Positions 7,662 through 15,963 of a stretch of DNA of 52,939 nt are shown piece after piece; within the stretch, counting starts at the first letter, position 1; each line of letters starts with the position of its first letter. A program made the translations under genes and the position numbers. This stretch comes from Longibacter salinarum (GTDB lineage Bacteria > Bacteroidota > Rhodothermia > Rhodothermales > Salinibacteraceae), in the NCBI RefSeq assembly GCF_002554795.1, contig NZ_PDEQ01000008.1, positions 135,001-187,939 on the forward strand. The letters run 5' to 3'. Below the pieces are notes generated by a model that was not told the origin of the DNA, made no database searches, and worked only from the letters and a program-made list of their open reading frames with translations.

Positions 7662-8930
7662 TCAGGCCGTCGCAGGCTCGCGCGACGCCGACTCTTCTGT
7701 ATCCGCCGTCCAGTTGCGCGCTTCGGCGATCTTTTCGCACTGGTGACAGCGGATATCCCGATCCTTCGCCTTGAAACACGGGCGCGTGCTCCATGGCGCG
7801 GGAGCTTCGGGAAGGTTGAGCTGCGCAGCCGTGACCTCTGCCAGGGTTTCGATGAACTTGGGGTGGCTGTTGAGCGCCGGCATCACGTGGTAATGTGGAA
7901 TCACCACGCCGTCGTCCTCCTCCAGCTCCTCCGGAATCTCGATCGCTAGCTCGTAGCTCGTCTCAATGTGCTCCGTCACGAAGGCGACGGGAATCACGAG
8001 GATAGCGTCTTTTCCTTGCTCCTCGTGGAGTCGAATGAGTTCATCGGGTGTGCCGGGTGTCAGCCATTCGGCGGGGCCGACCTTGCTCTGGAATGCCGTC
8101 GTAAACTCGCGGTCATGGCCTCTCTCCTCCATGACGTGCTTTACGGTCGAGTGCACGAGGCAGCAGTACGGATCGCGCCGCTTCTTCATTTCCTTCACCG
8201 GCGTCCCGTGGGCCGAGAAGAGAAGGTGTACGTCGTCGCGGATCTCTTCAGGGAATTTCTTCAGCCCCTCGTCGATGCGGTCAGAGATGGCCTGTACGTA
8301 TTTCGGATACGCTGCGTACTCGAACACGTACGACGTCGGCCATTCCGGAATTTCGCCGGCCTTTTCCAGCTCTTTCCAGTAGGAGAGCGACGCACCCGTC
8401 GTCGTCTTCGAATACTGCGGATACAGTGGGAGAAGTACGACTTTGTCGACGCCGTCCTCCTCCATTTGCTCGGCCGCTTCCTCGCTAAACGGCTTCCAGT
8501 ACCGCATCGCGATGTACGTCTTGAACGTCGCGCCCGAGGACTCGCCGTAGCGCTCGTTCAGCATCTGCTCAAGATGGTCGGACTGCTCCCGGGTGAGATC
8601 GTTGATGGGGGAGCCACCGCTGTCCTCGATTTCCGCGTAGTCTTCTGCGACAGATGGCGCGCGAAGTTTCGAGATCAGCCGGCAAACGGGGTGGCGCAAG
8701 AACCCGGGCAGTGGGATGTCAATAATCGCCGGGTCCATGAACAGATTGTACAAAAACGGGCGAACCGTATCCTGCGAGTCCGGTCCTCCGAGATTTAGCA
8801 AAACTACGCCGACAGTGTCGCCCGGCTGGACGTCTAACGCGTCCGCGGAGAAGAACGACCCATCGACGATGCGCTGGTCCTGATTGTAGTTTTCGTAGTT
8901 GTAGCGACGCAGAAACTCGCGGGGCGTCAT
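7662..8930 (-). CDS. hemH: Ferrochelatase
   Basis: 422 residues, longer than the usual 310-370. It inserts ferrous iron into the porphyrin ring at the end of haem synthesis. The core begins at about residue 40 with VGVVLLNLGGPDS, then FLYNLFMDPAIIDIP; the catalytic histidine is in LLFSAHGTPVKEMKKRRDPY near residue 245, and the second metal-binding motif is VIPVAFVTEHIETSYELAIE near 323. The extra length is a 38-residue N-terminal extension (RRYNYENYNQDQR) and a C-terminal tail with CHQC near residue 400. Some bacterial ferrochelatases hold a [2Fe-2S] cluster through C-terminal cysteines, but the pattern here is only suggestive. ATG 8930 is the only good start. Confidence 0.95.
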   Translation of the reverse strand: MTPREFLRRYNYENYNQDQRIVDGSFFSADALDVQPGDTVGVVLLNLGGPDSQDTVRPFLYNLFMDPAIIDIPLPGFLRHPVCRLISKLRAPSVAEDYAEIEDSGGSPINDLTREQSDHLEQMLNERYGESSGATFKTYIAMRYWKPFSEEAAEQMEEDGVDKVVLLPLYPQYSKTTTGASLSYWKELEKAGEIPEWPTSYVFEYAAYPKYVQAISDRIDEGLKKFPEEIRDDVHLLFSAHGTPVKEMKKRRDPYCCLVHSTVKHVMEERGHDREFTTAFQSKVGPAEWLTPGTPDELIRLHEEQGKDAILVIPVAFVTEHIETSYELAIEIPEELEEDDGVVIPHYHVMPALNSHPKFIETLAEVTAAQLNLPEAPAPWSTRPCFKAKDRDIRCHQCEKIAEARNWTADTEESASREPATA

Positions 8931-8970
8931 GGGCGGACGGGATCAGTGGGGTGCATCGAGATGACAGGGA

Positions 8971-8986
8971 CGACGTATGTACGTCG
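8971..8986. promoter_or_regulatory. Palindrome upstream of hemH, possible operator
   Basis: CGACGTA-TG-TACGTCG is a perfect 7-bp dyad with a two-base centre, 41 bases upstream of the hemH ATG. It has the size and place of a repressor site. It does not resemble a Fur box, and no regulator is identified. Confidence 0.3.
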
Positions 8987-9515
8987 AAGTGCTGCGACCG
9001 TGCACACGAAGCGTGGAATATTGCACGCGTGTAACGATCATGAGGATCGCGCGGACGCCATGTCTTCTGGCTGGTCCGCGGGCTCGAAGGAAGACGATAA
9101 ACGCTTGCTATGGAAGTGGGTTCAGGTCCACTGAATTTCAACATCCCCTGTGCGGCTGGCCCTGACTCAGGGACCAGCCTTCGACCAGAGTGATTATCGT
9201 GCAGCACACTCGCCCAAACCACAGCGGAAAGGCGAAAGAATAAACATACCCACATATAAACCCACATTTTGCCCCGACTGGCACCCGGGGCGAAATACTA
9301 GTCGCGAGAGTATCGAGATCGCCCCGAAACGCGACTTCTACCGAACGCCACCCAACCCCTGGATCACGGCACGATGTCGCCGCACAAGACAATCTGAAGG
9401 GTCGTTTTTGTGAAGGAATGGTTCAGATATGTGCTTTTGCCCCATCATTCGCAGAATTGATGAAGCGAGCGTGGTGGCCATGAAATGATCCGGTGCTTCT
9501 TCAGGAAGAAGAGTT
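8987..9515. other. Gene-free region with one strong hairpin
   Basis: No convincing protein in any frame. At 9155-9180 GGCTGG-CCCTG and CAGGG-A-CCAGCC form an 11-bp stem with one bulged A and a three-base loop. No T-run follows on either strand, so a simple terminator is doubtful. Confidence 0.45.
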
Positions 9516-9710
9516 CAGAACCTGTTTGGCGGACAGCCTTCGTCCATCCAACGGTACGGACCTCCCGACGGTCGGTCCTCGCGAGGCTTTCACCACCAGG
9601 CTCGGGTGATCTCGCGCACTGTGTTTACTGCGTCATTGCGAGAGGATCGAATGATAGACATGAATGGGTACGCTAAAGATTTCAAAGTGCATCCGCCAAA
9701 CAGGTTGTCA
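9516..9710 (+). repeat. Dispersed inverted-end element, copy A
   Basis: About 195 bp bounded by AACCTGTTTGGCGGA (9519-9533) and its exact reverse complement (9692-9706). The inner part shares with copies B and C the block GGACAGCCTT...GGACCTCCCGA.GGTCGGTCC near its left end and CATCCGCCAAACAGGTT at its right end. The middle is divergent and without an open frame. The last three bases, TCA, are also the stop codon of the RND exporter on the minus strand, so the element abuts or truncates that gene. No clear target-site duplication is seen. Confidence 0.75.
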
Positions 9711-12344
9711 GTCTTCCGTTCGGGCCGTTGGGACCGTTGCCGCCGAGTCTGTCGCCGACGCACGATCTCCGCCATTCTCGTCGTCCGTGCTCTGGCGATA
9801 CCACTGGCCCATTCTATCTTCGAACCATTGCAGTAATGCAGGAAGGAAGACGACCGCCGATAGAAGGGTCGTACCAATTCCCACAACGGCGAGCGACCCA
9901 ATCGAATTGAGCCCAGGATGAAAGCTGAGTAGCAGTCCACCGAATCCCATCATGGTTGTAAGTGAACCGATAGTCACGTGCTCGCCCGTTGAGCGAAGCA
10001 CCTGAAAAATCGAGCCCCAGCCCTCCTCGCGATAGCGGTGCACCAGGTGGACGCCTGCGTCATTGCCAATTCCAAGAACCGCCGGCAGGACGATCATATT
10101 GTAGAAGTTGAGTTGCAGGCCGAAGATTTCCATGAGCAGCAGCATCCACAGAATTCCCACGACGAGCGGGACGAGCGCGAGGGCGGCCCAGCGCACGCTG
10201 CGGAAGTTCAGATACATGAGAAGTGCGACAATCAGGAAGGTGCCGAGGACCATCCAGGGCGCCTCGCTTCGCATAATCCGCAGCATATCTGCCGCTACCA
10301 GGGAGGTCGATGCAGCGTGGTAGACCTCGCCCTCATTTGTTCGAATTGTGCCCACATCCTCGAGGAAGGCAATCGATTTACGCCCGTCCGACAGACCGAC
10401 CGACGGGTAAATGATAACAAATGTGCCGATTTCCCCCGACTTGGTCGTAAACTGCTTGCGCAGGAAGTCGGGCAGTTCGATCAGTTCGATTGCGTCCCTC
10501 GTCTGCGCGGCGCGGCGGAGCTTATCGATGGCTTCGCCTTCCTGCCCTTTCAGGTACTTGTTGTTCTCCAGCAGGTCACGGATGTTCGCGATGCGCTGGA
10601 GCTTCGCCTGACGAGCCGTGTCCGCGAGCGGGAAGCGCTCCTGCAGACTTTCGACGCTAAGAATGGTCGGCGAGGTTGTGTCGCGACGTGCCTTTTCACG
10701 AACGGCTTCCACGATCTCCGGCACGTCCTCCTGCGAGTCCGCAAGGATATACGCCGGGTTTCGCTTGGACGGACCGCTGGTCGTGTCCGGTGGCGAAATA
10801 CGACCGATCACCTCGGCTCGCTCTTCATATTGCGTATAGTCTGGCTCCAGCGCACCGAAGTCGTACTGAAATCCGACCTGAGGAATCATGATCACGGCCG
10901 CCACTACGGCCAGGACGCTGCCGACCACAATCGGGCGAGCGGCCGGGAAACGGCGATCCTCACGGGTCGAAGTGCGGTTATGCCGGGGTTCGCCGTCGCC
11001 GGATCTGGCCATCGCGACGTTGCTCCGGAGGTCAAGCAGATTCCCGCGCTCGAGTAGCCCCAGAAGCGCCGGCATCACGATCGTCATGGCGATGAGGGCG
11101 AAAATAACGCCCGTTCCGGCGATGGCACCAAACTCAGAGAATCCCTTGAAGTCGGCAGGCGTGAGCACGTACAGGGCGGACGCGGTGGTCAGTGCACCGA
11201 CGGTAATCGCCTGTCCGGTGGACACGAACGTCTCCTCCGCGGCGCTGGTGATGCTTCGACCTTCCGCGCGCTCCTCCGCGTAGCGCCCGTAAAAGTGGAT
11301 GCCAAAGTCGATCCCCAGGCCAAAGAGGACAAGGCCCAGCGTCGAGGTCATGAGCGTTAAGCGCTCGAACATCAGATAGGCAAACCCGCCGGTCCATGCC
11401 AGACTCATCAACAGCGGCAGACCGATCACAAGCGCCATGATGGGCGTACGAAAAAGCTCCTGCAGCATGACGCGAGGACGGAATCCCCCGCCCCCGGTAC
11501 GCGCCATGTTCGCTTTGTAGAAAAAGTATCCAACGACAAGCAGGATTACGGCAAGGACGCCCGTCCCGAAGGATCCAGCCACATCATTCTGAATCGTCTT
11601 CACTTCGACCAGGCGGCGGTACAGACGCCCGGCGAGCGTCACCTCCATCTCCGCATTGTACGCGTCTGGCTCCATCTGGTCGACAAGTCCACGGAGATCG
11701 CTATAGAGTTGCTCGATGAAAGCAATGTCCGTGTTCGTGCCGCCCGGGTAAAAGCGCAGAACGAGGGTTGTGGAGTCCGGCGACACAGGGTACCGCTTCC
11801 CGACGAGATCATCGTACATTGCTTCGAGCTCTCGCCCCGATGCCTCTCCATCCTCTTCTTCCTCGTCGTCGAGATCGAAGTAGAACGGGTTCGCCTCGAG
11901 TTTCGCCTGCTCGATTTGTTCATCGAGATAATTCTCGACCTGCCTCAACTCTTGATCTGACGCAAAGTAGAGTGCGTTATCCTTCAGGTACTCCACGTCC
12001 CGCTTGTATTCCACACGCGTGAGATACGACTCGCCATCCGGCCCTTTCAGGTCGAGCGCTTTCGGAATCAGCGCCTCGGCGAACTCCTTATTCGCTTCGA
12101 ACGACGGGCTCGTAATGCCCACGGCGACGTCACTTTCGCCCCCGACGGTCTCTTTCAGCTCGTTCAGCGCCTGCACCGACGGACGATCTTCGGGGATGAG
12201 GTTCGCAAGGTCTGAATCGATGCTGAGGTTCCGCGCGAGCATGCCCCCCGCCGCCGTAAGCAGAGCAGCGGCCAGGAGGACCCAGCCAGCATTGCGAACG
12301 ACGCCGCGTATGAAGGGACGAAGCGATTCGAAAAGGCGATGCAT
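9708..12344 (-). CDS. RND-superfamily exporter of the MMPL/HAE3 type
   Basis: 878 residues with the RND layout in duplicate: a membrane helix at about 15-37, a large periplasmic loop (40-240), five helices (about 255-440), then a second helix (about 475), loop and five helices to about 850. The key motifs are GLGIDFGIHFYGRYAEE in the first half and GIGNDAGVHLVHRYREEG in the second, at the helix-4 position where proton-relay acidic residues sit. The first half resembles a sterol-sensing-type bundle. HAE3/MMPL proteins move lipids or hydrophobic compounds such as hopanoids out of the inner membrane; the cargo here is unknown. The C-terminal 40 residues are polar and end in RTED, where the stop codon lies in repeat copy A. 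DUF3047 protein gene lies upstream. Confidence 0.9.
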   Translation of the reverse strand: MHRLFESLRPFIRGVVRNAGWVLLAAALLTAAGGMLARNLSIDSDLANLIPEDRPSVQALNELKETVGGESDVAVGITSPSFEANKEFAEALIPKALDLKGPDGESYLTRVEYKRDVEYLKDNALYFASDQELRQVENYLDEQIEQAKLEANPFYFDLDDEEEEDGEASGRELEAMYDDLVGKRYPVSPDSTTLVLRFYPGGTNTDIAFIEQLYSDLRGLVDQMEPDAYNAEMEVTLAGRLYRRLVEVKTIQNDVAGSFGTGVLAVILLVVGYFFYKANMARTGGGGFRPRVMLQELFRTPIMALVIGLPLLMSLAWTGGFAYLMFERLTLMTSTLGLVLFGLGIDFGIHFYGRYAEERAEGRSITSAAEETFVSTGQAITVGALTTASALYVLTPADFKGFSEFGAIAGTGVIFALIAMTIVMPALLGLLERGNLLDLRSNVAMARSGDGEPRHNRTSTREDRRFPAARPIVVGSVLAVVAAVIMIPQVGFQYDFGALEPDYTQYEERAEVIGRISPPDTTSGPSKRNPAYILADSQEDVPEIVEAVREKARRDTTSPTILSVESLQERFPLADTARQAKLQRIANIRDLLENNKYLKGQEGEAIDKLRRAAQTRDAIELIELPDFLRKQFTTKSGEIGTFVIIYPSVGLSDGRKSIAFLEDVGTIRTNEGEVYHAASTSLVAADMLRIMRSEAPWMVLGTFLIVALLMYLNFRSVRWAALALVPLVVGILWMLLLMEIFGLQLNFYNMIVLPAVLGIGNDAGVHLVHRYREEGWGSIFQVLRSTGEHVTIGSLTTMMGFGGLLLSFHPGLNSIGSLAVVGIGTTLLSAVVFLPALLQWFEDRMGQWYRQSTDDENGGDRASATDSAATVPTARTED

Positions 12345-12473
12345 GAAAGCCGAGGTTGGGTGAGATCAGAACAAATACCCGACTGAATTCGAAAGCCGGG
12401 CGACAGAAGGGTGTGCGTCGGATCAGCGGTCGTGCAGGCCACAGCTGGCTGGACGACGCCTGGATGTCATCTG

Positions 12474-13253
12474 TTATTTGCGCTCGAACGGTGGCAGAAG
12501 ACGAATATCGTCGAAGTGAACTTCAGCCGTGTCATCGGTGGTGTCGGAATCGCTCCAGAACGTGATCGAAAGCGGTCGGTTGGGCGGGTCCTCGCCGAAG
12601 ACCTGACGGTAATCGCTGGGGATGTCTCGCATGACCTCTTTCCACTCGCCCATGCGAGGTTCTCTTGCCGAATCCACAACGATCACTTTGAGCGGTCCGA
12701 AAGATACGACCGAGCCCACGGGAAGCGACGAGCTATAGGTGTATTTGATGCTCTTCGGGCGTCCGAGCCAGTCGGACCCAAACGTCACGTAGAGAGCGCC
12801 TCCTGTATCATTCTCTCCCCGCTCGCTTGCGCCATCCGGAAGTTTCACGGCTCGCCATCGCCATGCGATCCGTGAATGGGTTTTCAGATTCCAGTCAAAT
12901 TCCTTACCGTTGCGCTGCGTGTAGCGGAGCGCTTCGCCTTTGGTCGAGACGCGGAGGTATCGATTCCCAGACTGTTTTTTTACTTCGACCGTCTCGCCGG
13001 GATCGCTCGCCTGATCATATGAAATGACACTCTTATCACGCTTCACAAAAACCCACTGCTCCGGAAAACTTCCGGGTTTATACGACTCGAAATCATCTAC
13101 AATGATCGGAGACGGTGCAGCCTGTTGCTCTGCCGCGTCACTCAACGGCTGAGCCTCGACGGCAGACGGAGCGGCTGATGCACTCAGCAGCACGCCGATC
13201 AAAACGGAAACAAGGAGAACGAGGGGCGGGCTCTCCAAGACCGGCGCTTTCAT
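12474..13253 (-). CDS. Exported DUF3047-type protein
   Basis: 259 residues from ATG 13253 (ATG 13271 adds six residues; 13412 is too early). The N-terminus is a signal peptide (LVLLVSVLIGVLLSASAAPSAVEA, cleavage near residue 35, shown as two runs around the hydrophobic core LVSVLIGVLLSASA). The mature part starts IVDDFESYKPGSFPEQW and has the DUF3047 features SRIAWRWRAVKLPDGA, a GALYVTFG strand, a SIKYTYSSSLPVG strand and a C-terminal FDDIRLLP. The fold looks like a carbohydrate-binding jelly roll, and the function of DUF3047 is not known. It lies 129 bases upstream of the RND exporter on the same strand, so a periplasmic role alongside it is reasonable inference. Confidence 0.8.
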   Translation of the reverse strand: MKAPVLESPPLVLLVSVLIGVLLSASAAPSAVEAQPLSDAAEQQAAPSPIIVDDFESYKPGSFPEQWVFVKRDKSVISYDQASDPGETVEVKKQSGNRYLRVSTKGEALRYTQRNGKEFDWNLKTHSRIAWRWRAVKLPDGASERGENDTGGALYVTFGSDWLGRPKSIKYTYSSSLPVGSVVSFGPLKVIVVDSAREPRMGEWKEVMRDIPSDYRQVFGEDPPNRPLSITFWSDSDTTDDTAEVHFDDIRLLPPFERK

Positions 13254-13766
13254 CAGAGCGGTACGCTCCATAGTAAGACATGCTTTTGTTCGAAGAACGG
13301 GATGACATAGCCGCTCGCCAAGTCGAAGAGGTAACGAGTCCACCTTCGCACGAGCAATGATTAAACGGCGGACACGCTGCAATTCGTGCTCGGGTCCACC
13401 CACCGCATACACGATTTCAGTATCGGCGGTGTTTAACTGTGAGCACGGGGGCTAGTTTGACGTTTATACCTCTAACGTTCGCAATATCACCTGTTTGAAC
13501 TGAAGCACACAGTTACGTTACAGCAGAACCGAAAGGGAAATTCCTCAAGATATAATTGCTTGCTCAGCACCAACCACAAGGAGGTTCAAGACACGCCAGT
13601 GCCTCCATTGGCGTACATCCCTAGCTGGTATTTCGGGATGTCGCATAAGGGAAAACCTCACGTCAAGCTGGGCCGAATCTATCACTTGGACTCGGGCCCA
13701 TTGCCCGTTCTTACGTGAAGAGCGGGCTTCCCCGTCAAGTAGCACTGTAGATTCCTTGCGCGACCT
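13254..13766. other. Divergent promoter region, no supported gene
   Basis: About 500 bases between the DUF3047 gene (minus) and the first small anchored-protein gene (plus). An open frame at 13545-13895 on the minus strand overlaps the latter gene and has no recognisable feature, so it is not called. The stretch 13430-13560 is AT-rich and is the likely promoter area. Confidence 0.45.
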
Positions 13767-14291
13767 ATGAATCCATATCAGAGATCTCTCCGCGTAGTTT
13801 CGGGCACTCTTCTCGTGTACGTCGTGCTCGTCGCCACTCATCTCGGCGAGTTTTGGCCATTTAGCATCTACCCCATGTTCTCGAAGGCGGGTCAACCCTG
13901 GTCGCGAGCTATCGTGCGTGAAGTCCCGACCGATGCCGATGCTACATCCTGGGAAAGCATTCGTCTCGACCAGCTGCCGGGGACAGCCTTTCCTATGCGC
14001 CCCAATGGCATCAACCAGAACGATATCGCCAATTATATCTCAAAAACGGACGTATGGACTCATTCCCGACTCCGGGGATTCCGGAGTCTTTTTGAAGGCA
14101 CGCATTCATTCGATCGACCGCTTCGTGCTTACAGAGTCCGAGGAACCCTGGCCGGTGACAGTGTCGATGTTTGGGTGACGCCCCTCTTAGAAATGACTGC
14201 GGACACCACGTTCTTTCATCCATCCGTAGCTGTCGATCTATCCCCCCGACATGAACAGTCCGCTTACGCCAGCACAACATCTGACCGCTAA
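13767..14291 (+). CDS. Small membrane-anchored protein, first member of an HTTM-linked pair
   Basis: 174 residues. One N-terminal membrane segment (about 9-29, VVSGTLLVYVVLVATHLGEF) is followed by FWPFSIYPMFS and then a soluble, probably periplasmic, domain of about 135 residues with no known family. The aromatic-proline stretch just after the membrane segment resembles that of the second small protein of this cluster (EPWPAVVLPGF at the same place), although the rest differs. The polytopic HTTM-like gene begins 71 bases later on the same strand. I infer that the two work together. The start is the ATG at 13767; the opposite-strand ORF over the first 129 bases is a shadow. Confidence 0.75.
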   Translation: MNPYQRSLRVVSGTLLVYVVLVATHLGEFWPFSIYPMFSKAGQPWSRAIVREVPTDADATSWESIRLDQLPGTAFPMRPNGINQNDIANYISKTDVWTHSRLRGFRSLFEGTHSFDRPLRAYRVRGTLAGDSVDVWVTPLLEMTADTTFFHPSVAVDLSPRHEQSAYASTTSDR

Positions 14292-14362
14292 CCCTCCTAC
14301 TTCTGGAGCAATCTTGACTTCGACGACTTCTTCCCGCTCTATCCCTGCCGCATGGTGCCGAC

Positions 14363-15280
14363 ATGAAGAATTACGCCCGGGCGCTGAGTCATCAGCTCTT
14401 TGACTTCAATCGTGATGAAACGTGGGGAGACATTTGGCATGTTCGGCTCGTGGAGCTGTTTCTGATTGGCTACACGCTTGACTTCTGTTGGACCTGGGGG
14501 ACATATATCCAGAACAACATCACGGAGGTGATGCTACCGCTCGGAATCGCCGAGCATATTGACATCTCTTTTCTCTTCGACCACAATCTGGCGATCTGGA
14601 ACGCCGCGATCATTACGGCACTGCTGTTTCTTGGACTTTTCCGCCTGTGGCGCCCTGCATACGGTGTAGCCATCGTACTCTTCCACCTGCAGTATGTGGC
14701 CCGCAACTGCCTAGGCGAGATCTCTCATGGTTCCAACCTCGTCGGGATGGGCATCCTCCTTCTGGGTCTCGCGCACCTGTTTTTCACCGGGGCGTCGGAA
14801 CGGCGACGGTTTTTAATGGGATCGCTGTATTTCTTCATTGGTCTCGGCTACACCTCGGCTGCAGTGTGCAAGCTCGTCGGGACCGGCATCTACTGGCCCG
14901 ATGGTCACCACCTCATCATGTGGATCACCGAGCGAAGAGTGGACGTGATTTCGAAGTTCGGTGCCTTCCAGCCAAACGGACTCCAGAATCTCGTACTTGG
15001 CGATTACCGCTGGGGCACCCTCATCCTGATGTTTGGTCTTCTCGCGGAGGCGAGCAGTTTCCTGATGTGGTTTAGAAAACTCCGCTACGTCATCGTGATG
15101 CTTGTCTTCTCCATGCACATTGGCATTGTGGTCTCGATGAACATCTTCTTCGAGGCATCGACGTACTTTTTGCTTCTACTTGGGCTGCCCTGGCACGACC
15201 TGCTTAACTTCGGTCGAGACAAACTTCTGGGTTTTCCGAAGCGAGAGGTATCAGAAACTGCTCCGCCGTTGATGGGATGA
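14363..15280 (+). CDS. Polytopic HTTM-like membrane protein, first copy
   Basis: 305 residues with about seven hydrophobic segments. Hallmarks of the HTTM (horizontally transferred transmembrane, vitamin K-dependent gamma-carboxylase-related) group are visible: a conserved lysine region YTSAAVCKLVGTGIYWPDG near residue 170, and MHIGIVVSMNIFFEAST near 252. The same HxG(I/V)xxxMNIxF motif occurs in the polytopic protein encoded 2 kb downstream. True VKD carboxylases carry a large lumenal domain that is absent here, so enzymatic carboxylation is not implied; the reaction is unknown. It sits between two small anchored-protein genes on the same strand. Confidence 0.72.
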   Translation: MKNYARALSHQLFDFNRDETWGDIWHVRLVELFLIGYTLDFCWTWGTYIQNNITEVMLPLGIAEHIDISFLFDHNLAIWNAAIITALLFLGLFRLWRPAYGVAIVLFHLQYVARNCLGEISHGSNLVGMGILLLGLAHLFFTGASERRRFLMGSLYFFIGLGYTSAAVCKLVGTGIYWPDGHHLIMWITERRVDVISKFGAFQPNGLQNLVLGDYRWGTLILMFGLLAEASSFLMWFRKLRYVIVMLVFSMHIGIVVSMNIFFEASTYFLLLLGLPWHDLLNFGRDKLLGFPKREVSETAPPLMG

Positions 15281-15412
15281 CCGTTGAGGATCTCTCATTT
15301 CGCACGCAATAAGCCGCACCTGCCTCAACCCAAAACCGATTCAAGACCGCATACAACTCGCTTTGCGGCATCGCTGAAATCGAATCTTTCTTTCCCTACT
15401 ATCTCATCGGTA

Positions 15413-15901
15413 ATGACCAAAGCGACCGTTCAGCGCCTGTTTGTCTTTATTTTTGCCGGCCTGATCGCTCAATACGCTCTTGTCGGCGTGATGGGTACTG
15501 TGGCGTCCGAACCCTGGCCTGCAGTTGTACTACCGGGATTCAAATCGGTATACGACAATGGAGACGAAATTGTATTTGACAAGGCCTCGATACAGATCCG
15601 CTTTACAGACGGAGGGTCGGCAATTGTTCGCACACCTATGTTTTTGCATGAAATGCCCGGATCGCACCACGCAGTTTTCCTATCGAGGCAATGCCGCCCG
15701 GCCTCCCTCAGTGGGACCCGTGCTACAGAGCGATGCATGCGCGATGAAAAGCGGCAGTGGTTCGTCTCCCGCGCACACACATTCTTTCCAGATCGATCGG
15801 TGAAGAGCGTGGACATCGTGTGGTCTCGCCTCCGATTTGCCCCTAACGTTGATGCAGAACCGCGTCATACACCGCTCGACACCCTCCGGCTCAGTGTCTA
15901 A
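15413..15901 (+). CDS. Small membrane-anchored protein, second HTTM-linked pair
   Basis: 162 residues from ATG 15413 (the in-frame start at 15284 lies four bases after the previous stop and adds 43 residues without a signal-like stretch). A membrane segment at about 9-30 (LFVFIFAGLIAQYALVGVMG) is followed by ASEPWPAVVLPGFKSVYDNG and a soluble region with three cysteines. No family is recognised. The (E/F)WP...P.F motif after the membrane segment recalls the protein at 13767-14291. The partner HTTM-like gene starts 62 bases later. Confidence 0.72.
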   Translation: MTKATVQRLFVFIFAGLIAQYALVGVMGTVASEPWPAVVLPGFKSVYDNGDEIVFDKASIQIRFTDGGSAIVRTPMFLHEMPGSHHAVFLSRQCRPASLSGTRATERCMRDEKRQWFVSRAHTFFPDRSVKSVDIVWSRLRFAPNVDAEPRHTPLDTLRLSV

Positions 15902-15963
15902 ACGCCCTCTGGTGCGTTTACTGCCTACTAACGAAGAATTGCTTTCTGGCTGAGGTTTGTCCA

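Noticed and set aside
10038-11057. 339-residue plus-strand frame within the RND exporter
   Set aside because: Shadow of the exporter; His/Arg/Asp-rich and without domain features.
13545-13895. 116-residue minus-strand frame
   Set aside because: It overlaps the start of a better-supported plus-strand gene and has no signal or domain.
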